A program made the position numbers and the translations under genes. Positions 32,677-41,357 of a DNA stretch of 59,577 bases are shown piece after piece. Numbering within the stretch: position 1 is the first letter of the stretch; every line of letters starts with the position of its first letter. The notes under the pieces were generated by a model. It had not been told where the DNA came from. It ran no database searches and saw only the letters and a program-made list of their open reading frames with translations. Origin of the DNA: CAZNYN01 sp964577295 (GTDB taxonomy: Bacteria > Synergistota > Synergistia > Synergistales > Synergistaceae); assembly GCA_964577295.1 (NCBI GenBank), contig CAZNYN010000009.1:1-59577 (forward strand), in the 5' to 3' direction.

Positions 32677-32688
32677 TTTTTGTCCGCA
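32677..32688 (-). repeat. Right copy of the 12-base inverted repeat (TTTTTGTCCGCA)
   Basis: Exact reverse complement of 31374-31385; it lies just beyond the IS3 remnant. Confidence 0.7.
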
Positions 32689-32810
32689 GGCCCCAACTAT
32701 TTTTCAGCAGTGATCTCCAGTATAATATTATGGCTTCTAGGGGTATTTTATAGGCTGTTTTTCGCCAAAGCTAGGAAAACAGTACGAGTATTTTATCTTG
32801 CTAAAAGAAT

Positions 32811-32836
32811 CAGCCGAACCCGATTAGGTTCGGCTG
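32811..32836. terminator. Hairpin downstream of the YkvI-like gene
   Basis: Perfect 10-bp stem CAGCCGAACC / GGTTCGGCTG with a six-base loop, 38 bases past the permease stop on the minus strand. T tracts are present but interrupted on both sides. Confidence 0.55.
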
Positions 32837-32873
32837 ACTGGCTTTTCTTAAAGATTAAATGTTGATATCTATA

Positions 32874-33962
32874 TTACTTTTTACGTGCGGTATATGTTCT
32901 GACATCCTTCACTACTATGAAGAGCAGAAGGAGTATGCCGACGTAACCATTGATTCCGTAGATAATATTTACAAGCTTATTGAAGGGAAGGGCAAGTCCG
33001 ATGAAGCATCCTGCCGCTGCAAGGCCTATTGTAAGCATGTAGAACTTTTTGGACTTTTCTTCCGCAAAGCGCGCCGAGCACTGCCAGAGAAGGGGAACAG
33101 CCGTTGTGTATATTCCGAAGAATATTATGACGGAGAAGGCGGTGGCAAGCAATGGGTTGAATTTAGCGGCAAGAAGAAGCGAAGGGATCTGAGTATTCGC
33201 TACCAGGTCAAGATTCGCAAGAAGTCCGAGCATGAGTGTGACACATCCCGCAGCAAATCCGATAGCTCCGAATGTTGTGCCGAGCACCGCTTCTTTGCGG
33301 CTGTTCGCCTGAACACCCATAGCTGCGAGGAAGCCCGCAAGCCAGAGCATGCAGAATCCTACATAGGAGCAGGCTGATGTGAACCAGTTTGTTCCAGCCT
33401 TGATCATTTCGACTTTACCGGATGCAATAGCTTCGGCTCCGGTGGCTATGCCTGCGGGGTTTTCAAATATGGCATAGATTCCGAGAGATACTGCCATTAC
33501 AACAATTGCAGGCCCTATTCTTCCTATAACGTCAACTATTTTGCCGAGTCCCATAATAACTGTGCCGCCTGCGACAAGCATCATTATGATTCCGCCTGCT
33601 GCAACCGGAAGTCCGAAGTGCTGATTAAGTGTTGCCGCAGAGCCGGCAATCATTACAACGTAGGACATGAAGAGGAAGGCTATTGTAAAGTAGTCGTATG
33701 CCGTTCCAATATAATTACCGCAGTAGTATTTAAAGATATCGCTGCCTTTTGTAAACTTTTCGTTGAATCCGGCTATTATGAAGCTTGCGCCGACATATAT
33801 GAACAGAAGAACCATTACGAGCGCGGTGAGAAGACCTTCTAATCCGTAGGCGGTGAAATACTGAAGTATTTCCTGACCTGTTGCGAAGCCTGAGCCTATA
33901 AGGAAGGCGATAAATGCTCCCGCAAACTTGACTACATTAGAGATACTGACTTTTTCATTCAT
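32874..33962 (-). CDS. YkvI-family membrane transporter (LeuT-like fold, amino-acid type)
   Basis: A 362-residue inner-membrane protein with about ten hydrophobic segments. The start (VVKFAGAFIAFLIGSGFATGQEILQYF) has the broken first helix with Gly-Ser-Gly typical of the LeuT-fold superfamily; this and the length fit the YkvI/COG3949 group. Substrates are not known for most members, and amino acids or related amines are a reasonable guess. The ATG at 33962 is preceded by an AGAGAGAG stretch; a longer frame to 34004 has no site. Neighbouring genes are unrelated IS remnants and an ABC importer. Confidence 0.78.
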   Translation of the reverse strand: MNEKVSISNVVKFAGAFIAFLIGSGFATGQEILQYFTAYGLEGLLTALVMVLLFIYVGASFIIAGFNEKFTKGSDIFKYYCGNYIGTAYDYFTIAFLFMSYVVMIAGSAATLNQHFGLPVAAGGIIMMLVAGGTVIMGLGKIVDVIGRIGPAIVVMAVSLGIYAIFENPAGIATGAEAIASGKVEMIKAGTNWFTSACSYVGFCMLWLAGFLAAMGVQANSRKEAVLGTTFGAIGFAAGCVTLMLGLLANLDLVANTQIPSLLLAAKFNPLLATAFSVIIFFGIYTTAVPLLWQCSARFAEEKSKKFYMLTIGLAAAGCFIGLALPFNKLVNIIYGINGYVGILLLLFIVVKDVRTYTARKK

Positions 33963-34352
33963 AGCGACACACTCTCTCTTTCGTGCATAGGGATTAAACT
34001 GCAAAACACGGTTAACCTTGTTTCAAAGCCCTAAAGACGGCAGGGCACGAAAAACTTTTTAACACCAGCCAACTGCCATAACATTAATATCACTTACCCC
34101 GGGACGGTAAGTCTAAAAATATTAACGGTTATAGAGCAATCCCATAAAAGCATGCGCATGACAATATGAGAAAATTACCTCTTACTTGACAATTATATAT
34201 AGATGTTCGTGGATTGTATTGTGTCATAGGAATAGAAAAAAGATAGCAAGGGCCATGTTGCTTTGGTTCAACGAACAAGTACATGTATTCTGACTATTCG
34301 ATTTAAAAAGTTTATTTTTACATACTGTTATATAGTTTTGTAAATTAAGAAT
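33963..34352. other. Intergenic region between the YkvI-like and ABC genes
   Basis: No gene is supported. It should hold the promoter of the YkvI-like gene and the 3' end of the ABC operon. No strong inverted repeat apart from the terminator at 34353-34382. Confidence 0.4.
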
Positions 34353-34382
34353 AAAAAAGCGGGGTTTATCCCCCGCTTTTTT
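34353..34382 (-). terminator. Terminator of the ferric-type ABC operon
   Basis: Stem AAAAAAGCGGGG / CCCCGCTTTTTT with a six-base loop, followed on the minus strand by a T-rich run and placed six bases after the last stop codon. Confidence 0.9.
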
Positions 34383-34387
34383 TGATG

Positions 34388-35446
34388 TTATTCGTACCAG
34401 TTTACTCTTGAGAAGTCGAGCCTGCATTGTTCGCCTATAGAGTAACGCGGAGCTCGTCTGCCTTTTTGTACTCGGACTTCCTGATCTCCTATTTTGACTA
34501 TGTAGTCAACTGTCTCTCCCAGATATGACATGCGGGCTATTACGCCTCTGACAGTGCCGCTCTCGGAAGAGGAGAAGTCCACTTCGGCAGGTCTGCATGC
34601 CGCTGTCGCTTTGCCTGCAATGCTATATTCCTGCGGGATTTTTGTGCTGATAAAGCCCGCATCGGGAGCAGACTCTATCACAGCTCCTCCGTCTTTGAAC
34701 ACGACAGGCAGAAAGTTTGAAAGTCCTATGAAGCTGAATACAAAGCGATTGCTCGGCTTTGCGTAGATATTGAGAGGCGTGTCTATCTGCTGTGTTTTGC
34801 CGTCGCGCATTACCATTATTCTGTCCGAGAGGGCCATTGCCTCAGACTGGTCGTGTGTTACATATATTATGGCAAAGTCATATTTGCGCTGGAGGTCTTT
34901 TATTTCAAATCTCATTTCCTCGCGAAGATGAGGGTCCAAGTTTGAGAGAGGCTCGTCCAGCAGGAGAAGTCCCGGGTTTATGGAAAGTGCGCGCGCCAAA
35001 GCTATGCGCTGTTTTTCTCCCCCCGAGAGGTCGTTTGGATAGAGCTGCGCCTGTTTTGTCAGGTTTGTGTTGGCAAGAGCCTGTTTGGTGCGCGATTCTA
35101 TCTCGCTGCGCTGAAGTTTTTTTATCTTCAGAGGAAATGCCACATTGTCATAGACTGTCATGTGGGGCCATACTGCGAATGCCTGAAAGACCATTCCGAA
35201 TTCTCTGTTTTCCGGCGGAAGATAGTAGTTTTTGTGGCTGGACGATATCAGTTTTCCTCCCACTTCTATCTCGCCTTCGTCAAGGTCTTCGAATCCCGCG
35301 ACCATGCGGAGTGTTGTCGTTTTGCCGCATCCGGACGGGCCGAGGAAGGAGAAGCACTCTCCTTTTTCTATCGAGAGATTGAGGTCATCAACTGCTTTTA
35401 CCTCTCCGAAAAGTTTTGTTACATGTCTTAATTCTACAAAGGCCAT
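34388..35446 (-). CDS. ABC transporter ATPase, ferric/polyamine (FbpC/PotA) type, copy 2
   Basis: A 352-residue ATPase with Walker A GPSGCGKT (about 36-43), Q-loop in MVFQAFAVWPHM, signature LSGGEKQR (about 143), Walker B LLLLDEP and a switch His in YVTHDQSEA. A C-terminal TOBE-type domain (about 240-352) is present as in FbpC and PotA. It lies three bases after the permease gene. The operon also contains a second, different ATPase upstream of the permease (37149-38258); the two may form a heterodimer. Confidence 0.9.
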   Translation of the reverse strand: MAFVELRHVTKLFGEVKAVDDLNLSIEKGECFSFLGPSGCGKTTTLRMVAGFEDLDEGEIEVGGKLISSSHKNYYLPPENREFGMVFQAFAVWPHMTVYDNVAFPLKIKKLQRSEIESRTKQALANTNLTKQAQLYPNDLSGGEKQRIALARALSINPGLLLLDEPLSNLDPHLREEMRFEIKDLQRKYDFAIIYVTHDQSEAMALSDRIMVMRDGKTQQIDTPLNIYAKPSNRFVFSFIGLSNFLPVVFKDGGAVIESAPDAGFISTKIPQEYSIAGKATAACRPAEVDFSSSESGTVRGVIARMSYLGETVDYIVKIGDQEVRVQKGRRAPRYSIGEQCRLDFSRVNWYE

Positions 35447-35449
35447 CTC

Positions 35450-37156
35450 TTATGCACCCCCGTTGTTTTTGCGTCTCTTCTTCTCAAAGAAGCGCTTTAT
35501 GAGGATTTCGCCGCCGACTATAAGAAGCAGTGCGACTCCGGCGAGAGCGCATGCGTAGACAGTTTCTCCGTCTTCATTCAATGTGTATATGGCGACGCCT
35601 ATTGTTCTTGTCGTAGGCCCATAGAGCAGAACGGAAGTGGTAAGTTCGCGCAGAGCGGGAAGGAATATGAGGAAGAATGCGGCAACCATGCCCGGCCTGA
35701 TAAGAGGAATGACTATGTCGCGCAGAGCCTGCCACGGTGTGGCTCCGCTGGCGCGGCTGGCTTCCACAAGCGAGTCGTGAACCTGTTCGAGAGCAGCGCT
35801 GTTTGATTTCAGCGAGAACGCCATGTACCTTGCTATGTAAGCTATGAAGATTATCCACGCTGTGTTATAAACGTTGATTCCGAAACGTCCGCTCCATGTA
35901 AGTATGACTCCGAGAGCTATAACCGTGCCGGGAAGGGAGAAAGGAAGAAGTCCCAAAAATTCGAGGAACCATTTGCCCTTAACCTTCATCTTGACAAGGA
36001 CGTAGGATATGATTCCGCCCGCTATCATTGTGACAAAGGCCGCAGAGAGTGACAGGTAGAGCGAGTTCCAGATAGCGTCCTTTGTAAGTTTCCACTCAAA
36101 GAGCACATAGCGGAAGTTTTCCCAAGTCATGTTCTCCCATGCGAAGGGCAGACCGTATGTTTTCAGGAATCCAACCGCGAATATCGTGGCTGTTGGCATA
36201 ACAACGGTAATGAGAAGGTAGACGCAGCAGAATATGAAGAGGGGCATACGAAGTCCGCGGAGCTTAAGGACTGTCGGACGGACGCTCTTTCCCGCTATTA
36301 TCTGGAAGCGCCCGGACTTTATGACTTTATTCTGGGCGTAGAGGATTATCGCGGCAGAGAGCACAAGCACTACAGAGAGAACAGTAGCGGCTCTTATAGC
36401 TGTAAAGCTGCCGGCGCTTTGGTGTATGAGCTCGTATATCATTGTCGGTATGGTGTATATTCCGACTTCCGTTCCGAGTATGGCAGGAGTTCCGAAGTGG
36501 GAGAGCGAGTAGAGGCAGACTAGGAGAGCACCTGCAACTACTGCCGGCATTATGAGGGGTATTGTTATCTTTCTCGTTATGGTAAAAAGTCCCGCTCCCG
36601 CTATTCGCGCTGATTCTTCGAGAGTCGGATCCATGCGTTCAAGAGCTCCGCTTACCTGTATGAATACAAACGGGAAGAGATACATTGTCTCTATTACCAC
36701 TATGCCCCAGAAGCCGTAAACATTGAAGAGGGCTTCTCTGGTTCCCGTTATTGCCATCCATATCTGGTTGATGTAGCCGGCTCTCGGAGAGAGCAGCATC
36801 TTCCATGCAAGAGCTCCGATAAAGGCGGGAAGCATAAAGGGTATTGTAAAGAGCACCTTCATTGTCTCTTTGAAGGGAAGGTCTGTCCTTGTGACAAGCC
36901 AGGCAAAGAGTGTTCCTACAAATGTACATGTTACAGTGACGCAAGCCGCTATCATTATGGACATTTTAAGAGCTTGGAAGGTGTCTTCCTGCATTATCGT
37001 GTTCATAACGGCCTGCATATTTATGTGTCCGTCAACTATGAATGACGTCCAGAATATGAGAACAACGGGAAGAGCGACTATGACAACCAAAATCAGCACG
37101 GCAAGCATAAATATGAACTCTGCCATACCCCATTTTTTTACGCCTTGTCTAGCCAT
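35450..37156 (-). CDS. ABC permease with two fused transmembrane domains (FbpB-like)
   Basis: A 568-residue inner-membrane permease with two binding-protein-dependent transport domains in tandem (about 60-270 and 350-560). Each carries an EAA-type loop contacting the ATPase: EESARIAGAGLFTITRKITIPL in the first half and VEASRASGATPWQALRDIVIPL in the second. This is the FbpB/SfuB layout for ferric or similar ligands. The ATG at 37156 has an AAGGAG site nine bases upstream; the frame is open further but overlaps the ATPase gene more. It overlaps the upstream ATPase gene by eight bases, so the genes are coupled. Confidence 0.9.
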   Translation of the reverse strand: MARQGVKKWGMAEFIFMLAVLILVVIVALPVVLIFWTSFIVDGHINMQAVMNTIMQEDTFQALKMSIMIAACVTVTCTFVGTLFAWLVTRTDLPFKETMKVLFTIPFMLPAFIGALAWKMLLSPRAGYINQIWMAITGTREALFNVYGFWGIVVIETMYLFPFVFIQVSGALERMDPTLEESARIAGAGLFTITRKITIPLIMPAVVAGALLVCLYSLSHFGTPAILGTEVGIYTIPTMIYELIHQSAGSFTAIRAATVLSVVLVLSAAIILYAQNKVIKSGRFQIIAGKSVRPTVLKLRGLRMPLFIFCCVYLLITVVMPTATIFAVGFLKTYGLPFAWENMTWENFRYVLFEWKLTKDAIWNSLYLSLSAAFVTMIAGGIISYVLVKMKVKGKWFLEFLGLLPFSLPGTVIALGVILTWSGRFGINVYNTAWIIFIAYIARYMAFSLKSNSAALEQVHDSLVEASRASGATPWQALRDIVIPLIRPGMVAAFFLIFLPALRELTTSVLLYGPTTRTIGVAIYTLNEDGETVYACALAGVALLLIVGGEILIKRFFEKKRRKNNGGA

Positions 37157-38258
37157 TTTCAACAACTCCTTCCAAAGTGCGTGAATCGAAGAGAAGCTGA
37201 TTGGCAAGTCTGATTCCGACTTTATCCCCTTCTTTGAATATCAGGTCTGAGTCTACAGCCATGTGAGTATCGATCTGTGAGCGCAGTTCCATACCCGCGA
37301 ATTCAAGTCTCTGGTCGACAATCGGGCCTAAGAGGTTGACTCTCTTAACTATCGCCGTAGCGTCTCCTTCCTCGGGACTGCGGATTAAGTCCACGTCGGA
37401 AGGACGGCATCCCAATATAGGATTTTCAGGCACGACATCGGGAACACTGTTTGATATTACGGCATCCGTATCTTTTATGTATATTTTCCCATCCCTGACA
37501 TCAATGGGAATCATATTCGCAACACCCATGAAACGGAAGACAAATGCGTTGGACGGATTTTCAAAGACATCTATCGGAGTTCCTATTTGGCAGATATTTC
37601 CGTCTTTGTCCAAAACTGCCATGCGGTCGGATATGGCAAGAGCTATCTCCTGGTCGTGAGTTACATAGAGGACAGTAACTCCTTTTCTCTTTTGAAGCTC
37701 TCTTATTTCAAAGCGCATCTCCTCGCGGAGGTTTGCGTCAAGGTTAGTAAGAGGCTCATCAAGCAGAAGGAGCTTAGGCTCAGCTACAAGCGCTCTGGCA
37801 AGAGCGACACGCTGCTGCTGTCCTCCGGAAAGCTGGGAGGGGAGTCTGTCTTCGAGTCCTGTCAGGTTTACGCTGTCTATAGCTTCCTGCGTCCTCTCTT
37901 CCGCTTCTTTGTGCTCCACTTTCTGTATTTTCAGAGGGTATATAACATTTTCCTTTACCGTCATATGAGGCCATACTGCATAGTCCTGAAATACAACGCC
38001 TAAAGATCTCTCATCCGGGGGAACCATGATTTTATCCGCGGGAGAAGAGAGAACTTCTCCGCCTATTTTTATAGTTCCCGCATCGGGCTGCTCAAACCCC
38101 GCTATCATGCGCAGCATTACCGTCTTGCCGCATCCGGAAGGGCCAAGAAGAGTGAAGCACTCTCCGTCATTTATCGTAAGGTTGAGCTCTTTATATACGA
38201 CATTGCTGCCGTAAGCCTTACGAACTTTTTCAAGTTTAACTTCCGCCAAACAAACCAC
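37149..38258 (-). CDS. ABC transporter ATPase, ferric/polyamine (FbpC/PotA) type, copy 1
   Basis: A 369-residue ATPase with Walker A GPSGCGKT, signature LSGGQQQR, Walker B LLLLDEP, D-loop LTNLD and switch His in YVTHDQEIA, plus a C-terminal TOBE-like domain. The start shown is a GTG at 38258; a TTG at 38249 would give the more usual N-terminus (AEVKLEKVRKAYG) and cannot be excluded. It follows the binding-protein gene after a hairpin that could reduce read-through. It overlaps the permease gene. Confidence 0.9.
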   Translation of the reverse strand: MVCLAEVKLEKVRKAYGSNVVYKELNLTINDGECFTLLGPSGCGKTVMLRMIAGFEQPDAGTIKIGGEVLSSPADKIMVPPDERSLGVVFQDYAVWPHMTVKENVIYPLKIQKVEHKEAEERTQEAIDSVNLTGLEDRLPSQLSGGQQQRVALARALVAEPKLLLLDEPLTNLDANLREEMRFEIRELQKRKGVTVLYVTHDQEIALAISDRMAVLDKDGNICQIGTPIDVFENPSNAFVFRFMGVANMIPIDVRDGKIYIKDTDAVISNSVPDVVPENPILGCRPSDVDLIRSPEEGDATAIVKRVNLLGPIVDQRLEFAGMELRSQIDTHMAVDSDLIFKEGDKVGIRLANQLLFDSRTLEGVVENG

Positions 38259-38278
38259 TTCTTTCTTTTAAAAAAGAT

Positions 38279-38301
38279 GGGGAAGGCACAAGGCCTTCCC
38301 C
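38279..38301 (-). terminator. Intra-operon terminator/attenuator after the binding-protein gene
   Basis: 9-bp stem GGGGAAGGC / GCCTTCCCC with a five-base loop, followed on the minus strand by ATCTTTTTT. It lies between the binding protein and the first ATPase, which would favour binding-protein excess. Confidence 0.8.
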
Positions 38302-38322
38302 GATTAAGCTCTGAATCTGTTT

Positions 38323-39312
38323 TTATTTGCCGGGGCGCATAACATCCTTAAACTTTTTGATTGTGGCTTCTTTTTCGCTGCTCATGCTCTTAAAGTCGAG
38401 CTTAATGGCGTTGAGAACTGCCTCATGCGGGTTAGGCAGGGGGCTGTCCTTGGGAAGCTTTACGTCGGATCTGACGGGGAGCGTGTAGTTATCGGCTATT
38501 ATCTGCTGCCCTTCCTTTGAAAGCAGGAAGTCGACAAATTTCTTTGCTGCGGAGAGGTTCGGTGTGCCCTTCATTATTGCGACGGGGCTGGGAAGAACTA
38601 TTGTCTCTTTGGGGTATGCCATAGCAAGCGTAGCGCCCTTCTTAATCTTGCCCATTGTGATGTAGTCGACGCCTATGCATGCAACAAGGTCGCCCATGGC
38701 TGTGTCGTCGATAACCTGCCCCGAACCCTTGCCCAGGATTCCGCCGTTATTGTGGAGATCTTCGAAATATTTCCATGTGTAAAGTTTGGCAAGAGCTGCC
38801 ACGCTTCCGTATGCTGTGCCGGAAAGTGCTGGGTCCGCAACGCCGAACGCGTCTTTATAGTCTTTGCCGAGTATGTCTTTCCATGTCTTGGGGGCTGTCT
38901 TTATGAAGCGTGTGTTGTAAACGATACCGAGCGTACCGTTGCGTGCCGGTGTAAAGTAGCCTTCGGGTTCCTTTACCGGGCTTTCTACATATTTGACGTT
39001 GGGCGATTTATAAGCCTGGAGCACGCCTTCCTTTTTGAGCTGATAGAAGTCGGGAACTTCGCTGTGCCAGAGAACGTCAACGACAAGTTTTCCCGCTTCG
39101 CGTTCCGCGGCTATCTTGGCCATGAGCTTTCCTGCTCCTGCCACATATGCGTCAAATTCTATTCCGGGATTCTTCTTGAGGAATTCATCTTTAAGAGCTC
39201 CGATAAGAGAGTCTTTCATTGATGTGTAGACTGTGAGCTTTTCGCCCGCCATTGCCGCCGTTGAAACGAACATCATGGATAGAAGCATTACTGTCGCGAG
39301 AAACTTTTTCAT
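38323..39312 (-). CDS. ABC transporter periplasmic binding protein, ferric (FbpA/AfuA)-like
   Basis: A 329-residue protein with a signal peptide (residues 1-22, cut in AMA-GEK). The mature part starts KLTVYTSMKDSLIGALKDEF and continues with FDAYVAGAGKLMAKIAAE and DVLWHSEVPDFYQLKKEG, the pattern of ferric-binding and related class I binding proteins. The Tyr pair that coordinates Fe3+ in FbpA is not obvious, so ligands such as phosphonates, thiamine or polyamines remain possible. It is the first gene of a four-gene operon: binding protein, ATPase, permease, ATPase. The start has a GGAGGAG site. Confidence 0.88.
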   Translation of the reverse strand: MKKFLATVMLLSMMFVSTAAMAGEKLTVYTSMKDSLIGALKDEFLKKNPGIEFDAYVAGAGKLMAKIAAEREAGKLVVDVLWHSEVPDFYQLKKEGVLQAYKSPNVKYVESPVKEPEGYFTPARNGTLGIVYNTRFIKTAPKTWKDILGKDYKDAFGVADPALSGTAYGSVAALAKLYTWKYFEDLHNNGGILGKGSGQVIDDTAMGDLVACIGVDYITMGKIKKGATLAMAYPKETIVLPSPVAIMKGTPNLSAAKKFVDFLLSKEGQQIIADNYTLPVRSDVKLPKDSPLPNPHEAVLNAIKLDFKSMSSEKEATIKKFKDVMRPGK

Positions 39313-39471
39313 AAGGTCTCCTCCTTATATTTTTTGCTTGGACTTTTGAAATCCTCAGCAATTGTTAAAATTAACAGACTTCGTTATTTTATAACATTTT
39401 TTTAAAAAAGAACACCCTTGTTTAATAAAGAATCTATTTAATGTAGCATATCGAACATAGGCCAAAAATTA

Positions 39472-39521
39472 GCAGAAATGGCTGAGAGCGGGCACTTCTG
39501 CCCTCTTTCAGCCATTTCTGC
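39472..39521 (-). terminator. Terminator after the HTH regulator gene
   Basis: A 14-bp perfect stem extended to about 20 bp with one mismatch (39472-39492 / 39501-39521), followed on the minus strand by TAATTTTTGG, 48 bases after the stop codon. The stretch 39313-39471 upstream of the binding-protein gene holds no gene and should contain its promoter. Confidence 0.7.
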
Positions 39522-39569
39522 CATTTCCGACTATTTTGTTTTTGTAAAGCAGTTTTGACGTATTTTTTA

Positions 39570-41063
39570 TCACTCTATTTCTCTTATATCATCAGCCAGC
39601 TTCCTTATCTGAGCAATGACTTCCGACTTTGTCTTTCTGCATGAAGGTATTCTCTTATAGGAACGCTCAAATATAGTTGTAGCGGCAATCGCCAGTGTTG
39701 TCTCATCACAGAATCGGTAGCCGTCCCTGTCCATCTGCAGCAGCCACCTGTCTTTTTCACACCAGCAGTTCATCTCCGTCAGAGGGGAAAAATCCTGTTC
39801 CGATGCAAGCGCGGCAGTGCTGCTTTCACTCTCCGTGAGTGAGTCCGCCAGATATTCGAATGCAAGCGCAACCTCCTCCCGCTCCGCGGTTATCTCTTTT
39901 CCCGAGAAGAGACTCAGGCTGCGGCTGGTGAAGGGGATTTTGCCTATGCAGCGCTCCATTCTGTCAAGCTGAAATATGTTTATTATTTTGCCGCCATGCT
40001 CTCTGTACGGCTCAACGGCCCTCTGCTGAATTTTTGCAAATTCGCCGCATAGCTCTATGCACCGCTCCGCTTTTGCGCCGCTGACTCCGTTAGCCTTAAG
40101 AATTTTCTCTGCGATTCCGCTTGCGGCGGATATCATGGCAGGCACCGGAAGATACGTGTAGAGGGTTGTTCCGAGCCTGCTTACGGACAGAACTCTTTTG
40201 ATAAGTTCCTGCGTCATATCGGGAGTGTATATCTCAAAAAACGGGTCGGAACTTTTTATTACGGATTCTACAACGCTCTTATGGTGCGCTATGGAGAACG
40301 GATCGGGAAATACAGCGGTATAGGACTGAGAATCAGACATAGACATTCCCATTACGGACATCGAGTTTTCCAATATGAAGAACGAGAACCAGTGAACCTC
40401 GTCATCGTAGTAACGGTGCTTATACCATTGTATATTTTTATGGAAAAAGAGAGGCCCGCATATTTGAAAAAATTTTACAAACGAATCCTGCAGCGATGGG
40501 AAGTGGACGACAAACCGCGCACGGAAGCCACGCTCCAAAAGCTGAAACATCCTCTTGTGCCAAACGGAAGCATACTCCTCATCCTCCAAAAGCCACCTGT
40601 ATTCCTCGCAGTCTATAAACAATATCTCTTTCGGCGTCTGCATGCTCTCGGCAATGTCAAGAAGCTCCGACACAGCCTGGCGGCGTCCCTCTCCCCTGTC
40701 ATAGACACGCACATCCGCGGTGCATACCGGTTTTGAAAGCCTGTTTGCCGCTCTCTGCTGAAAATGGTACGTAAGCAGAAATGAGGTGAGAAGCTTTAGG
40801 AAATCAGAGTCTGTGTCGGCTTTTTCCGAAGGATAATTTTCCTTGAGCAAAGCACGCACTCTCTCCCTGTCTTCGCATGTCATAAGAAAAGTTATAGTTT
40901 CCGAAAAGTATGCAGAATTTCTTCCGAGTTTTCTGTCACCGCTCTTCCATTTGCTGACAAGGCTCGCATCGACATGAAGATACCTTGCGAGAGATGACGT
41001 GGGCAAATCTAAAGTTTCCAGCAGAAACCCCAAAGGAGAGAGTTTTTTTGTCTTCACCGTCAA
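39570..41063 (-). CDS. Large HTH regulator with uncharacterised C-terminal domain
   Basis: A protein of about 497 residues. A Cro/CI-type helix-turn-helix lies near the start (LPTSSLARYLHVDASLVSKWKSGDRKLG). The remaining 400 residues are not recognised; they include VLFIDCEEYRWLL-like and FRARFVVHFPSLQDSFVKFF segments and no membrane helices. A TTG at 41063 is nine bases after an AAGGAG site and is the preferred start; an ATG at 41093 would put that site inside the gene. It is divergent from the ureide hydrolase pair at 41358-43598 with 294 bases between, and probably controls it. Confidence 0.7.
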   Translation of the reverse strand: MTVKTKKLSPLGFLLETLDLPTSSLARYLHVDASLVSKWKSGDRKLGRNSAYFSETITFLMTCEDRERVRALLKENYPSEKADTDSDFLKLLTSFLLTYHFQQRAANRLSKPVCTADVRVYDRGEGRRQAVSELLDIAESMQTPKEILFIDCEEYRWLLEDEEYASVWHKRMFQLLERGFRARFVVHFPSLQDSFVKFFQICGPLFFHKNIQWYKHRYYDDEVHWFSFFILENSMSVMGMSMSDSQSYTAVFPDPFSIAHHKSVVESVIKSSDPFFEIYTPDMTQELIKRVLSVSRLGTTLYTYLPVPAMISAASGIAEKILKANGVSGAKAERCIELCGEFAKIQQRAVEPYREHGGKIINIFQLDRMERCIGKIPFTSRSLSLFSGKEITAEREEVALAFEYLADSLTESESSTAALASEQDFSPLTEMNCWCEKDRWLLQMDRDGYRFCDETTLAIAATTIFERSYKRIPSCRKTKSEVIAQIRKLADDIREIE

Positions 41064-41357
41064 AGCAGACCACTCCTTAAACACGTATGTCAATCTTTTG
41101 TCAATGTCATAAATATGACAAATAATGGATATCTATATACAAATTATGTTACACATGCTAATCTATGTTCGTAAGCGAAAAAGGCAAAACCAATAAAGGC
41201 CAATAAAATATTAGCATAAAAGATATTTTATAACTAATGCAAATGGCCTATATAAAAATTTCGCTTCTTCACACTCCATGCTGTATCCGGAGCAGCCTGG
41301 GACAGTCAAATCTAATCTTAATGTTCCTATAATAACTATTTGAGAGGGGTAATTATT

